DNA of 64,000 nt from Rhizobium sp. 16-488-2b (GTDB lineage Bacteria > Pseudomonadota > Alphaproteobacteria > Rhizobiales > Rhizobiaceae). A model generated the notes under the pieces. It had not been told where the DNA came from. It did no database searches and was given only the letters and a program-made list of their open reading frames with translations. Position numbers and translations under genes: made by a program. Shown in pieces: positions 38,664-47,997 of the stretch (position 1 is the first letter of the stretch; each line of letters starts with the position of its first letter). Location of the stretch: positions 248,001 through 312,000 of the forward strand of contig NZ_JAGHMF010000007.1 of assembly GCF_017741815.1 (NCBI RefSeq). Direction: 5' to 3'.

Positions 38664-40004
38664 ATGGCGTCTGCAGCGGAACAGTTGGCTTCCAACCTCA
38701 ATTTCTCGACCTTCGCCAAAGCCGAGGATCTCAAGAAGCGCCTGTGGTTTACACTGGCAGCTCTCCTCGTCTATCGGTTGGGAACGCACATTCCGCTTCC
38801 CGGCCTTAACCCGCAGGCCTATGCACAGGCCTTCCAGGGTCAGGCAGGCGGCATTCTCGGCCTCTTCAACATGTTCTCGGGCGGCGCTGTTCAGCGCATG
38901 GCGATCTTCGCGCTCGGCATCATGCCCTACATTTCCGCTTCGATTATCGTGCAGCTGATGACCTCGGTCGTGCCTGCGCTCGAGAACCTGAAGAAGGAAG
39001 GCGAGCAGGGTCGCAAGATCATCAACCAGTACACCCGCTACGGCACCGTGCTTCTCGGCACGTTGCAGGCTTATGGCATTGCCATTGGTCTTGAGAGCGG
39101 ACAGGGGCTCGTGGTCGACCCGGGCATCTTCTTCCGCGTCTCCACGGTCATCACGCTGCTCGGCGGCACGATGTTCCTGATGTGGCTCGGCGAGCAGATC
39201 ACGTCGCGCGGTATCGGTAACGGCATCTCGCTCATCATCTTCGCCGGCATCGCCGCTGGCCTGCCTTCGGCTCTTGCCGGTACGCTCGAACTCGGCCGCA
39301 CAGGCGCGCTGTCGACGAGCCTCATCCTGCTGGTCATCGTCGTTGCGATCGCCGTCATCGCGATCATCGTCTTCGTCGAACGCGCCCAGCGCCGCCTTCT
39401 GATCCAGTATCCGAAGCGCCAGGTGGGCAACCGCATGTTCCAGGGCGATACCTCGCACCTGCCGCTGAAGCTCAACACCTCGGGTGTTATCCCGGCGATC
39501 TTCTCGTCCTCGCTGCTGCTCCTGCCGGCAACGATCGCGGGCTTCGCCAGCACCACCAACATGCCGACTTGGGTAACCTCCATCGTCGCGGCTCTTGGCC
39601 ATGGCCAGCCGCTCTACATGCTTCTCTACGGTCTGCTGATCGCCTTCTTCGCCTTCTTCTACACGGCTATCGTCTTCAATCCGAAGGACACGGCCGACAA
39701 TCTGAAGAAGCATGGCGGCTTCATCCCGGGCATCCGTCCCGGTGAGCGCACCGCCGAGTACATTGACTACGTGCTGACCCGCATCACGGTCATCGGCGCG
39801 ATCTACCTCGTATTCGTCTGCATTCTTCCAGAAATCCTCGTGTCGCAGACAGGGATTCCATTATCCCTTGGTGGCACTTCGCTTTTGATTGTCGTTAGCG
39901 TAACTCTTGATACGGTCGCGCAGATTCAGGGTCACCTGATCGCGCAGCAGTACGAAGGCCTGATCAAGAAATCGAAGTTGCGTGGAGGAAAGAGGGGTCG
40001 ATGA
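38664..40004 (+). CDS. secY: Preprotein translocase subunit SecY
   Basis: 446 residues with ten predicted transmembrane helices. The N-terminus has KKRLWFTLAALLVYRLGTHIPLPG, and the plug/TM2 region FNMFSGGAVQRMAIFALGIMP fits. It forms the protein-conducting channel with SecE (10675). It overlaps adk by 4 bases (ATGA), so the two are coupled. Confidence 0.97.
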   Translation: MASAAEQLASNLNFSTFAKAEDLKKRLWFTLAALLVYRLGTHIPLPGLNPQAYAQAFQGQAGGILGLFNMFSGGAVQRMAIFALGIMPYISASIIVQLMTSVVPALENLKKEGEQGRKIINQYTRYGTVLLGTLQAYGIAIGLESGQGLVVDPGIFFRVSTVITLLGGTMFLMWLGEQITSRGIGNGISLIIFAGIAAGLPSALAGTLELGRTGALSTSLILLVIVVAIAVIAIIVFVERAQRRLLIQYPKRQVGNRMFQGDTSHLPLKLNTSGVIPAIFSSSLLLLPATIAGFASTTNMPTWVTSIVAALGHGQPLYMLLYGLLIAFFAFFYTAIVFNPKDTADNLKKHGGFIPGIRPGERTAEYIDYVLTRITVIGAIYLVFVCILPEILVSQTGIPLSLGGTSLLIVVSVTLDTVAQIQGHLIAQQYEGLIKKSKLRGGKRGR

Positions 40005-40651
40005 GACTTATACTTTTGGGGCCGCCGGGCGCGGGTAAGGGGACTCAAGCTCAGCGGATCGTGGAAAAGTACGGCATTCCGCAACTTTCCACGGGTGACA
40101 TGCTTCGCGCCGCCGTTCAGGCCGGTACCGAAGTTGGCAAGCGCGCCAAGGCCGTCATGGACGCTGGCAAGCTGGTCTCTGACGACATCGTCATCGCAAT
40201 CGTGTCGGAGCGTATCGACCAGCCCGATTGCGAGAATGGCTTCATCCTCGACGGTTTCCCGCGCACGCTGGTTCAGGCCGATGCGACGGAAGCCATGCTC
40301 AAGGGCAAGGGCATCGAACTGTCGAAGGTCGTCGAAATCCAGGTTGACGATGCTATCCTCGCGGACCGCGTTTCGGGCCGTTATACCTGTGCGAACTGTG
40401 GTGCCGGCTATCACGACACCAACGTCAAGCCAAAGGTGGAAGGGGTCTGCGACCGCTGTGGTTCGACTCACTTCAAGCGTCGTCCCGATGACAACCGCGA
40501 AACCGTGGTGACGCGTCTCGGCGCTTACTACAAGGAAACATCGCCGCTGATCGGCTACTACTATGCCAAGGGCAAGTTGGAGTCGGTGGATGGCATGGCA
40601 GACATCGATCACGTCACCGGCGAGATCGAGGGCATACTTTCGAAGCTGTAA
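40001..40651 (+). CDS. adk: Adenylate kinase, zinc-lid type
   Basis: 216 residues. It interconverts ATP+AMP and 2 ADP. P-loop GPPGAGKGTQA, AMP-site segments STGDMLRAA and DGFPRTLVQA are intact. The LID domain carries four cysteines in two CxxC pairs (CANC and CDRC), a structural zinc site like that of Gram-positive and many alphaproteobacterial enzymes; E. coli uses hydrogen-bonding residues instead. Placement after secY is normal for alphaproteobacteria. Confidence 0.97.
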   Translation: MRLILLGPPGAGKGTQAQRIVEKYGIPQLSTGDMLRAAVQAGTEVGKRAKAVMDAGKLVSDDIVIAIVSERIDQPDCENGFILDGFPRTLVQADATEAMLKGKGIELSKVVEIQVDDAILADRVSGRYTCANCGAGYHDTNVKPKVEGVCDRCGSTHFKRRPDDNRETVVTRLGAYYKETSPLIGYYYAKGKLESVDGMADIDHVTGEIEGILSKL

Positions 40652-40778
40652 GGCTTTGGAAATAAAACTTGGCGGGAGCGGTTGCTTTTCAGCACTGATT
40701 CCGTTAAACACCGCGCCAACTCGCGATATCTGATGCGATCGGCGCGGACTTCCGATAGGAATTCCGGGTTCGATCGTT

Positions 40779-40806
40779 TTGACTTGTTGAGAACCTGAAT
40801 TGTAAT
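40779..40806 (+). promoter_or_regulatory. Candidate promoter of the alpha operon (rpsM)
   Basis: TTGACT (40779-40784), 16 bases, TGTAAT (40801-40806). A CGGCCTT/AAGGCCG hairpin lies directly downstream (about 40809-40824) and would be at the 5' end of the transcript. Confidence 0.5.
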
Positions 40807-40876
40807 TGCGGCCTTTCAAGGCCGTGTAACGAGACACCACTTGCCGGATGGCAACTGGAACGCAAGGAGAATAGGC

Positions 40877-41245
40877 GTGGCACGTATCGCTGGCGTCAAC
40901 ATCCCGACCGCAAAGCGCGTTGTAATCGCGCTGACGTACATTCACGGGATCGGTCCGAAATTCGCACAGGAAATCATCGAGAAGGTCGGTATTCCTGCTG
41001 ATCGTCGCGTGAATCAGCTCACCGACGCTGAAGTCCTGCAGATCCGCGAAACCATCGACCGCGATTACCAGGTCGAAGGTGACCTGCGTCGCGAGACCTC
41101 GATGAACATCAAGCGTCTGATGGACCTCGGCTGCTACCGCGGCCTGCGTCATCGCCGTGGCCTTCCGGTCCGCGGTCAGCGCACGCACACCAATGCTCGT
41201 ACCCGCAAGGGCCCGGCAAAGGCTATCGCTGGTAAGAAGAAGTAA
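40877..41245 (+). CDS. rpsM: 30S ribosomal protein S13
   Basis: 122 residues starting with GTG at 40877, with AAGGAGA upstream. Helical N-terminal domain [20 protein letters not shown] and basic tail [20 protein letters not shown] that contacts P-site tRNA. First gene of the alpha operon. Confidence 0.97.
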   Translation: MARIAGVNIPTAKRVVIALTYIHGIGPKFAQEIIEKVGIPADRRVNQLTDAEVLQIRETIDRDYQVEGDLRRETSMNIKRLMDLGCYRGLRHRRGLPVRGQRTHTNARTRKGPAKAIAGKKK

Positions 41246-41269
41246 TTTCCGGGAAACCGGAGGTGAGGG

Positions 41270-41296
41270 GGCTGGCGGTCTGCGCCGGCCTCTTTT
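41270..41296 (+). terminator. Terminator-like hairpin between rpsM and rpsK
   Basis: GGCTGGCG (41270-41277) pairs with CGCCGGCC (41283-41290), one G-T pair, loop GTCTG, followed by TCTTTT. It sits in the 134-base spacer inside the alpha operon. Confidence 0.55.
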
Positions 41297-41379
41297 GAGT
41301 TTCGGGCAGGGCCGCAAGGTCTCGTTCCGGTGTAGCCGCTGGCATTACGGCGGTGCAGAGATCCAAGAAAGGGATTAAA

Positions 41380-41769
41380 ATGGCCAAGGAAGCCGTACGC
41401 GTTCGCCGTCGCGAACGTAAAAACATTTCGTCGGGCGTCGCTCACGTCAACTCGACCTTCAACAACACGATGATCACGATCACCGACGCACAGGGCAACG
41501 CTATTGCCTGGTCGTCTGCTGGCGCCAAGGGCTTCAAGGGCTCGCGCAAGTCGACCCCGTTCGCTGCTCAGATCGCTGCTGAAGACTGCGCCAAGAAGGC
41601 TCAGGAACACGGCATGAAGTCGCTGGAAGTTGAAGTTTGCGGTCCGGGTTCGGGTCGTGAATCCGCTCTGCGCGCCCTCCAGGCTGCTGGTTTCATGATC
41701 ACGTCCATCCGCGACGTGACCCCGATCCCGCACAATGGTTGCCGCCCGCGCAAGAAGCGTCGCGTCTGA
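41380..41769 (+). CDS. rpsK: 30S ribosomal protein S11
   Basis: 129 residues from [17 protein letters not shown]11 lines the mRNA exit on the platform. [17 protein letters not shown] and the C-terminal [17 protein letters not shown] are signature segments. rpoA follows directly; rpsD is absent here, as expected in alphaproteobacteria. Confidence 0.97.
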   Translation: MAKEAVRVRRRERKNISSGVAHVNSTFNNTMITITDAQGNAIAWSSAGAKGFKGSRKSTPFAAQIAAEDCAKKAQEHGMKSLEVEVCGPGSGRESALRALQAAGFMITSIRDVTPIPHNGCRPRKKRRV

Positions 41770-41869
41770 TCATCGCCATTCACAACATCGGTGAGCGGAT
41801 CCTCGCTCCCGATGCTTCTCAAGCTCGGTTGTCACGATTGGATGGTGGCAACGAACGGAAGGCAAAAAT

Positions 41870-42880
41870 ATGATTCAGAAAAACTGGCAGGAATTGATCA
41901 AGCCGAACAAGGTCGAGTTCTCTTCGAGCTCGCGCACCAAGGCGACGCTCGTAGCAGAGCCGCTGGAGCGCGGTTTCGGCCTCACCCTCGGCAACGCGCT
42001 TCGCCGCGTTCTGCTCTCCTCGCTGCGCGGTGCCGCAGTGACGGCCGTGCAGATCGATGGCGTGCTGCATGAATTCTCGTCGATCCCTGGCGTTCGTGAA
42101 GATGTCACCGACATCGTTCTGAACATCAAGGAAATCGCCATCAAGATGGATGGCGACGACGCAAAGCGCATGGTCGTGCGTAAGCAGGGTCCGGGCGTTG
42201 TAACGGCTGGCGACATCCAGACGGTCGGCGATATCGAAATCCTCAACCCCGAGCATGTGATCTGCACGCTCGACGAGGGCGCCGAAATCCGCATGGAATT
42301 CACCGTCAACAACGGCAAGGGCTATGTTCCGGCCGATCGCAATCGTGCGGAAGATGCTCCGATCGGTCTCATCCCGGTCGACAGCCTTTATTCGCCGGTC
42401 AAGAAGGTGTCCTACAAGGTTGAAAATACCCGCGAAGGACAGGTTCTCGACTACGACAAGCTGAACATGACCATTGAAACCGATGGTTCGATCTCCGGCG
42501 AAGATGCCGTCGCTTTCGCGGCTCGCATCCTGCAGGATCAGCTTGGCGTGTTCGTCAACTTCGACGAGCCGCAGAAGGAAACCGAAGAAGAAGCAGTCAC
42601 CGAACTCGCTTTCAACCCGGCTCTCCTCAAGAAGGTGGACGAACTCGAACTGTCTGTTCGCTCGGCAAACTGCCTGAAGAACGACAACATCGTCTACATC
42701 GGCGACCTCATTCAGAAGACCGAAGCAGAAATGCTCCGCACGCCGAATTTTGGTCGCAAGTCGCTGAACGAAATCAAGGAAGTTCTCGCTTCCATGGGCC
42801 TGCACCTCGGCATGGAAGTGCCCGCATGGCCGCCTGAGAACATCGAAGATCTCGCCAAGCGTTACGAAGACCAATACTAA
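41870..42880 (+). CDS. rpoA: DNA-directed RNA polymerase subunit alpha
   Basis: 336 residues. The N-terminal dimerisation domain (about 1-235; [18 protein letters not shown]) is followed by an acidic linker (KETEEEA) and the C-terminal domain that binds UP elements and activators ([20 protein letters not shown] ... [12 protein letters not shown]). Together with rpoB and rpoC here, the window encodes the alpha, beta and beta-prime subunits of the polymerase core. Confidence 0.98.
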   Translation: MIQKNWQELIKPNKVEFSSSSRTKATLVAEPLERGFGLTLGNALRRVLLSSLRGAAVTAVQIDGVLHEFSSIPGVREDVTDIVLNIKEIAIKMDGDDAKRMVVRKQGPGVVTAGDIQTVGDIEILNPEHVICTLDEGAEIRMEFTVNNGKGYVPADRNRAEDAPIGLIPVDSLYSPVKKVSYKVENTREGQVLDYDKLNMTIETDGSISGEDAVAFAARILQDQLGVFVNFDEPQKETEEEAVTELAFNPALLKKVDELELSVRSANCLKNDNIVYIGDLIQKTEAEMLRTPNFGRKSLNEIKEVLASMGLHLGMEVPAWPPENIEDLAKRYEDQY

Positions 42881-42925
42881 CCATCAAACGGCGGGCGAGA
42901 TGCCTGCATGTGAAGGAGAATAGCA

Positions 42926-43351
42926 ATGCGCCACGGTAAAGCCGGCCGCAAGCTGAATAGAACCGCTAGCCACCGCAAGGCAATGTTTGCCAACATGGCG
43001 GCTTCGCTCATCACCCATGAGCAGATCGTGACCACCCTGCCGAAGGCAAAGGAAATCCGTCCGATCGTTGAAAAGCTCGTAACCCTCGGCAAGCGCGGGG
43101 ACCTGCACGCTCGTCGTCAGGCGATTTCGCAGATCCGCGACGCCGCTGTTGTTTCGAAGCTCTTCGACACGATCGCTTCGCGCTACGCAACCCGCAACGG
43201 CGGCTACCTGCGTATCATGAAGGCTGGCTTCCGCCAGGGCGACAACGCCGCTCTCGCCGTCATCGAATTCGTTGACCGCGACACCTTCGCTAAGGGCGCA
43301 GCCGACAAGGCTCGCGTTGAAGCCGAAGCAGCTGCTGCTGAAGCCGCTTAA
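42926..43351 (+). CDS. rplQ: 50S ribosomal protein L17
   Basis: 141 residues: the conserved [20 protein letters not shown] core plus an Ala/Glu-rich C-terminal tail (about 128-141) longer than in E. coli. Last gene of the alpha operon, closed by a strong terminator. Confidence 0.97.
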   Translation: MRHGKAGRKLNRTASHRKAMFANMAASLITHEQIVTTLPKAKEIRPIVEKLVTLGKRGDLHARRQAISQIRDAAVVSKLFDTIASRYATRNGGYLRIMKAGFRQGDNAALAVIEFVDRDTFAKGAADKARVEAEAAAAEAA

Positions 43352-43373
43352 TATTTTCCGGTTCGCCGGAAGC

Positions 43374-43408
43374 AAAACAGCCGGGCTGAAAAGCCCGGCT
43401 GTTTTCGT
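43374..43408 (+). terminator. Rho-independent terminator after rplQ
   Basis: Perfect 14-bp stem AAAACAGCCGGGCT/AGCCCGGCTGTTTT with GAAA tetraloop and T-rich flank. It also lies beyond the stop of the convergent gene at 43425, so it may serve both directions. Confidence 0.93.
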
Positions 43409-43424
43409 TTGTGGTATTGATTTG

Positions 43425-43763
43425 TCACCGGGTGCGCTTCGGCCGCTCGCCAGTCTTGCTGAAATGTTGAAGCCGCGCCGGTGGTGGGCCGTCTATTACC
43501 TCGACATCACCCTGCGCCTCTAGCGCCGCCTTGAAACGCGCGGCATTGCGCTTTCCCCATACTCCAAGAAAACGGGCCCCGGTGATGTCGTCCTTGAAGA
43601 CGATCGCGCCGCCAAAGACCGCGCTTAAGCCAGCCTCGCCAACGAGCCCGCCGCCGCCATAGACGTCTACGACGACGTCGAGCGGCGCCGCGGCAACGAC
43701 TGTGTCCCCGGCCGGGGCGAAATGCGGGTCACGGTAGATGTATAGTGGCGACGCTGCTTCCAT
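43425..43763 (-). CDS. Hypothetical protein with start codon inside an inverted repeat
   Basis: 112 residues, beginning MEAASPLYIYRDPHFAPAG. No signal peptide or transmembrane helix; a Gly-rich segment (VYGGGGLVGEAGL) is in the middle and the C-terminus is basic (GERPKRTR). No family is recognised. No ribosome site is visible in front of the ATG; instead it lies within a perfect 10-bp inverted repeat. Downstream of msrQ on the same strand (39 bases), so it may be read from the msrPQ transcript. Confidence 0.6.
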   Translation of the reverse strand: MEAASPLYIYRDPHFAPAGDTVVAAAPLDVVVDVYGGGGLVGEAGLSAVFGGAIVFKDDITGARFLGVWGKRNAARFKAALEAQGDVEVIDGPPPARLQHFSKTGERPKRTR

Positions 43764-43788
43764 GAGGGCAGTCTGTCAGCCCTCATGG
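43760..43788 (-). repeat. Perfect 10-bp inverted repeat over a start codon
   Basis: CCATGAGGGC (43760-43769), 9-base spacer, GCCCTCATGG (43779-43788). In minus-strand RNA this hairpin would bury the ATG of the gene ending at 43425. A second ATG in the other arm is out of frame. Confidence 0.75.
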
Positions 43789-43802
43789 TTTCTAACAAGA
43801 GC

Positions 43803-44465
43803 TCAGCCGGCAGCCTGGGCAGGACGCGTTCTGCCGCCTTGCCCGTTTCTGCTACGCTTCCTGCTCCGCGCGATCGGTCGCCATGACCGGTAGAGGATCA
43901 TCAAGATAATCAGGCCGACATAGATATACTGCTCGAGATCCAGAAGCTTCGTCGACAGGGCGAAGTGCACCGCGCCACAGGCTGCGATGATGTAGATCAG
44001 CTTGTGCAGCCAGATCCATTTCGAGCCGAGTTTGCGGATCGACAGGTTGTTGGAGGTCACCGCCAGCGGTACGAGCAGGACAAGGCCAGCCATGCCGAAC
44101 ATGATGAAGGGCCGCTTCATCACATCGTCGAGGACGGCGGAGACGTCGAGCGCCTGATCGAGCAGCATGTAGACGGCGAAGTGCATGGCCACGTAGTAAA
44201 AAGCGAGAAGCCCCAGCGCGCGGCGATAGCGCAGATAGTTCCAGCCGAAGAGGTCGCGGGCAGGGGAGACGGCGAGCGTCAGCACCAGGAAGCGGATCGC
44301 CCACAGCCCGAGGAACAGCTCGAAGGTCTTGACCGGATCGGCGCCCAGCTGGTCGGTGGCGCCGAGATAGAAGGTCCAGGCGGCAGGCGCCAACCCGACG
44401 ACATAGAGCAGCCAGACAGAGGCCGAGTGCCATCGCTTCGGCAGGCTGAACGAGAGCGTTGCCAT
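43803..44465 (-). CDS. msrQ: MsrQ, haem-binding membrane subunit of periplasmic methionine sulfoxide reductase
   Basis: 220 residues with six hydrophobic helices of the ferric-reductase-like transmembrane fold and conserved histidines (YVAMHFAVYM, WIWLHKLIYI, GAVHFALS) for haem. MsrQ passes electrons from the quinone pool to MsrP. Its ATG overlaps the msrP TGA by one base, so the pair is translationally coupled. A Lys/Arg-rich C-terminal tail is cytoplasmic. Confidence 0.93.
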   Translation of the reverse strand: MATLSFSLPKRWHSASVWLLYVVGLAPAAWTFYLGATDQLGADPVKTFELFLGLWAIRFLVLTLAVSPARDLFGWNYLRYRRALGLLAFYYVAMHFAVYMLLDQALDVSAVLDDVMKRPFIMFGMAGLVLLVPLAVTSNNLSIRKLGSKWIWLHKLIYIIAACGAVHFALSTKLLDLEQYIYVGLIILMILYRSWRPIARSRKRSRNGQGGRTRPAQAAG

Positions 44466-45412
44466 CAGAAGTTCGCCTTCAGGTCCATGCCCGCATAAAG
44501 GCTCGCCACCTCATCGCCATAGCCGTTGAACGGCAGCGTCGGATGGCGGCTGGCGCCGAAGAAGCCGCTCTCACCGATCCGCCGCTCGGTCGCCTGGCTC
44601 CAGCGCGGATGATCGACGGCTGGATTGACGTTGGCATAGAAGCCGTACTCCTGCGAATTGGTGACCTGCCAGGTGTTCTTCGGCTCCTTGTCCGTCAGCG
44701 TGATGCGCACGATCGACTTGATGCCCTTGAAGCCATACTTCCAGGGAACGACCAGCCGGATCGGCGCGCCGTTCTGGTTCGGCAGCGTCTCGCCATAAAG
44801 CCCGACCGCGAGCAGCGTCAGCGGGTGGTTGGCCTCGTCGAGCCGCAGCCCCTCCACATAGGGCCAGTTAAGCGACTGGAAGATCCCCTTCTGCCCCGGC
44901 ATCTCTTCCGGGCGCACAACGGTCTCGAAGGCCACATACTTCGCGCTCCCGAGTGGCTCGACCTTGCTGAGCAGCGAGGCCAGCGGAAAACCATCCCACG
45001 GGATCACCATCGACCAGGCTTCGACGCAGCGCATGCGATAGGTGCGGCTCTCGATCGGGAATTCCTTCATCAGCGCGTCGAGATCGAAGGTGCCCGGCTT
45101 GTTGACCATGCCGTCGACCTTGATGGCCCAAGGCGTGGGCTTGAAGTCGCCGGAGAGCGCCACCGGATCACCCTTGTCGAGGCCGAACTCGTAGAAGTTA
45201 TTGTAGGTTGTTACGTCCTTGATTGGCGTCAGCTTCTCGTCGACCTTGTACTTGCTGTCGACGGTTGTAAGTGCGGCTGCGCTGGCAGTGCCGGCACCCA
45301 ATAGACCCACTGCGCCGATCGCGGCTGCGCCAAGGAACTGGCGGCGATCGAGATAGGTCTGGCGCGGCGTGATCTCAGACGAAGCAATCTTGGGTGGACG
45401 GTAGACGGGCAT
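44465..45412 (-). CDS. msrP: MsrP, periplasmic molybdopterin-dependent methionine sulfoxide reductase
   Basis: 315 residues from [16 protein letters not shown] directly precedes the ATG at 45412. A Tat signal is present (twin Arg at 23-24, [12 protein letters not shown]), fitting export of a folded Mo-cofactor protein. The Mo-ligating cysteine is in MRCVEAWSM (Cys129). The enzyme repairs oxidised methionines in periplasmic proteins. A 22-bp palindromic element lies 33 bases upstream. Confidence 0.94.
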   Translation of the reverse strand: MPVYRPPKIASSEITPRQTYLDRRQFLGAAAIGAVGLLGAGTASAAALTTVDSKYKVDEKLTPIKDVTTYNNFYEFGLDKGDPVALSGDFKPTPWAIKVDGMVNKPGTFDLDALMKEFPIESRTYRMRCVEAWSMVIPWDGFPLASLLSKVEPLGSAKYVAFETVVRPEEMPGQKGIFQSLNWPYVEGLRLDEANHPLTLLAVGLYGETLPNQNGAPIRLVVPWKYGFKGIKSIVRITLTDKEPKNTWQVTNSQEYGFYANVNPAVDHPRWSQATERRIGESGFFGASRHPTLPFNGYGDEVASLYAGMDLKANF

Positions 45413-45444
45413 GATATCCTCCTGAGCAACATAAGCTCGGCATA

Positions 45445-45466
45445 AACCTTGAACGCATTCAAGGTT
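45445..45466 (-). promoter_or_regulatory. Palindromic element upstream of msrPQ (possible operator)
   Basis: AACCTTGAA-CGCA-TTCAAGGTT, 9-bp perfect arms. A further half-site CCTTGAA occurs at 45487-45493, 40 bases away. Position 33-54 bases before the msrP ATG suits a repressor or activator site, or a 5' UTR hairpin. The rest of the 331-base msrP-ilvD spacer holds only the ilvD promoter candidate. Confidence 0.5.
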
Positions 45467-45613
45467 GTTTCGGATCACTGTTTACGCCTTGAAGCGGCCG
45501 GCCGGGAAGCCAACTTATTGTGTAGCGAAAACGTAGCACCAGCCTGTAACAGAAAGCCTTCTGTCCACGTATATGATCGATGGGCGCCTGAGGCGTACCG
45601 AGGAGTACCGCTT

Positions 45614-45643
45614 TTGCCTTTCCCGGTAGTGACAGCATATACT
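45614..45643 (+). promoter_or_regulatory. Candidate promoter of ilvD
   Basis: TTGCCT (45614-45619), 18 bases, TATACT (45638-45643); ATATAC at 17 bases is an alternative reading. Leader of about 95 bases before the ATG; no leader peptide or attenuator is evident. Confidence 0.5.
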
Positions 45644-45743
45644 CTTTGGATTAGGACAATTCCAAAAAGCAGCGATAGTTGGAGCGTGTCGTCAAGATCC
45701 GCCCGGTATCGCCCAAGACTTCCGATGTTGTGAGGAAACACCA

Positions 45744-47582
45744 ATGCCAGCTTATCGTTCGAGAACCACGACCCACGGCCGCAACATGGCGGGCGCGCGC
45801 GGCCTTTGGCGCGCCACGGGCATGAAAGATTCGGATTTCGGCAAGCCGATTATCGCGGTGGTCAACTCCTTCACCCAGTTCGTGCCGGGTCACGTCCACC
45901 TGAAAGACCTCGGCCAGCTCGTCGCGCGCGAAATCGAAGCGGCCGGCGGCGTGGCAAAGGAGTTCAACACGATCGCCGTCGACGACGGTATCGCGATGGG
46001 CCATGACGGCATGCTCTATTCGCTGCCTTCGCGCGAGCTGATCGCCGACAGCGTCGAATACATGGTCAACGCCCACTGCGCCGACGCCATGGTCTGCATC
46101 TCCAACTGCGACAAGATCACCCCCGGAATGCTGATGGCCTCGCTGCGCCTCAACATCCCGACGGTCTTCGTCTCCGGCGGCCCGATGGAAGCCGGCAAGG
46201 TGGTGCTGAACGGCAAGAAGGTCGCGCTCGACCTCGTCGATGCCATGGTCGCAGCCGCCGACGACAAGATCAGCGATGAAGACGTCGCCGTCATCGAGCG
46301 TTCCGCTTGCCCGACCTGCGGTTCCTGCTCCGGCATGTTCACGGCAAACTCGATGAACTGTCTGACGGAAGCCCTGGGCCTGTCATTACCCGGCAACGGC
46401 TCGACGCTCGCCACCCATTCCGACCGCAAGGAACTCTTCCTTGAAGCCGGTCGTCGCATCGTCGAGCTCGCACGTCGCTATTACGAACAGGACGATCTGA
46501 CCGCTCTGCCGCGCACCATTGCCAGCAAGGGCGCGTTCGAGAACGCCATGGCGCTCGATATCGCCATGGGTGGCTCGACCAACACCGTTCTGCACATTCT
46601 CGCGGCCGCGCATGAAGGCGAGATCGATTTCACGATGGACGATATCGATCGCCTGTCGCGCCGCGTTCCCTGCCTGTCGAAGGTCGCGCCCGCCAAGGCC
46701 GACGTTCACATGGAAGACGTTCACCGCGCCGGCGGCATCATGGCCATCCTCGGCGAACTCGACCGCGCCGGTCTGTTGAACGTCGATCTTCCGACGGTGC
46801 ATGCTCCGACGATGCGCGAAGCGCTGGCGCAGTGGGATGTCGCGGTCACCGACAACAAGGCCGCCTTCGATCTCTTCAGCGCCGCCCCCGGCGGTGTTCC
46901 GACGCAGGTCGCTTTCAGCCAGAGCTCGCGTTGGGAAGAACTCGACCTCGACCGCGAAACCGGCGTCATCCGCGATGCCCAGCATCCCTTCTCCAAGGAT
47001 GGCGGTCTCGCGGTCCTGAAGGGCAACCTCGCGCTCGACGGCTGCATCGTGAAGACGGCAGGCGTCGATGAATCGATCCTGAAGTTCTCCGGCCCGGCCA
47101 AGGTCTATGAAAGCCAGGATGCGGCCGTAAAGGCGATCCTGTCCAACGAAGTCGTCGCCGGCGATGTCGTGGTCATCCGCTACGAAGGTCCGAAGGGCGG
47201 CCCGGGCATGCAGGAAATGCTCTATCCGACGAGCTACCTGAAATCGAAGGGCCTCGGAAAGGCTTGCGCTCTGATCACCGACGGCCGCTTCTCCGGCGGC
47301 ACCTCGGGTCTGTCGATCGGCCATGCCTCTCCGGAAGCGGCCAATGGCGGCACCATCGGCCTCGTGCGCGAAGGCGACATGATCGATATCGACATCCCGA
47401 ACCGCACGATCAGCCTGCGCGTGGATGACAAGGAACTGGCAACCCGCCGCGCCGAACAGGACGCCAAGGGCTGGCAGCCGGCCGAAAAGCGCAAGCGCAA
47501 CGTCACCACCGCGCTGAAGGCCTACGCCGCCTTCGCAACCAGCGCCGACCGTGGCGCCGTTCGCGATCTCGGCGATCGCTGA
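45744..47582 (+). CDS. ilvD: Dihydroxy-acid dehydratase
   Basis: 612 residues, normal length. It dehydrates dihydroxy acids to 2-keto acids in isoleucine, valine and pantothenate synthesis. Fe-S ligand cysteines are in [10 protein letters not shown] and [19 protein letters not shown]; the C-terminal [19 protein letters not shown] is diagnostic. Single-gene unit with its own promoter and terminator. Confidence 0.97.
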   Translation: MPAYRSRTTTHGRNMAGARGLWRATGMKDSDFGKPIIAVVNSFTQFVPGHVHLKDLGQLVAREIEAAGGVAKEFNTIAVDDGIAMGHDGMLYSLPSRELIADSVEYMVNAHCADAMVCISNCDKITPGMLMASLRLNIPTVFVSGGPMEAGKVVLNGKKVALDLVDAMVAAADDKISDEDVAVIERSACPTCGSCSGMFTANSMNCLTEALGLSLPGNGSTLATHSDRKELFLEAGRRIVELARRYYEQDDLTALPRTIASKGAFENAMALDIAMGGSTNTVLHILAAAHEGEIDFTMDDIDRLSRRVPCLSKVAPAKADVHMEDVHRAGGIMAILGELDRAGLLNVDLPTVHAPTMREALAQWDVAVTDNKAAFDLFSAAPGGVPTQVAFSQSSRWEELDLDRETGVIRDAQHPFSKDGGLAVLKGNLALDGCIVKTAGVDESILKFSGPAKVYESQDAAVKAILSNEVVAGDVVVIRYEGPKGGPGMQEMLYPTSYLKSKGLGKACALITDGRFSGGTSGLSIGHASPEAANGGTIGLVREGDMIDIDIPNRTISLRVDDKELATRRAEQDAKGWQPAEKRKRNVTTALKAYAAFATSADRGAVRDLGDR

Positions 47583-47613
47583 ACCCGCTGATTAAGAGTC
47601 AGTTGCTCTAATG

Positions 47614-47648
47614 AACCGGTCGCCTCAAAGCGGCCGGTTTATGTTTTT
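47614..47648 (+). terminator. ilvD terminator overlapping the end of the convergent gene
   Basis: AACCGGTCGC/GCGGCCGGTT (one G-T pair) with loop CTCAAA, then TTTATGTTTTT. The stop codon of the convergent gene (47625-47627) lies in the loop, so the two 3' ends interlock. Confidence 0.8.
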
Positions 47649-47978
47649 GTAGCTTTCCGCCAGCTGCTTCAGCCGCTCGTCATAGGCGGCCTGGATGCAG
47701 GCGACGTCGGCGGCGCACTCCTGGCGCTTCTTCAGCCACGCCGTCTGCTCGTCCTGCATCGTGCCACGCGAGCCCATGGCAAGCAGGCCCGACAACAGGT
47801 CGAAGGTCGTCACCATCTTCACATCGGCGTCGTTGAGCGAGCGATTATCGCAGATCGCCTTCTCGTCCGGCTTCAGCTCCTTTGCCTCGCAATCGAAGCT
47901 TGCCGCGTGGCTTGTCCCGGCGCAGCAAAGCAGCAGGGCGGCGGTGGTGAAGAGAAGGGGCTGGCAATATCGCGTCAT
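47625..47978 (-). CDS. LprI/DUF1311-like secreted protein
   Basis: 117 residues with a Sec signal peptide (about 1-25, cleavage after SHA) and a mature domain with four cysteines in the pattern seen in LprI N-terminal/DUF1311 proteins (SFDCEAKELKPDEKAICDN, then WLKKRQECAADVACIQAAY). Family members are periplasmic; some inhibit lysozyme. The exact role here is unknown. Confidence 0.78.
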   Translation of the reverse strand: MTRYCQPLLFTTAALLLCCAGTSHAASFDCEAKELKPDEKAICDNRSLNDADVKMVTTFDLLSGLLAMGSRGTMQDEQTAWLKKRQECAADVACIQAAYDERLKQLAESYKNINRPL

Positions 47979-47997
47979 GCAGTGGTTCCTGTCTGGT

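Noticed and set aside
45449..45744. Overlapping frames on both strands in the msrP-ilvD spacer
   Set aside because: They lack ribosome sites, have unnatural composition and overlap the palindrome and the ilvD promoter.
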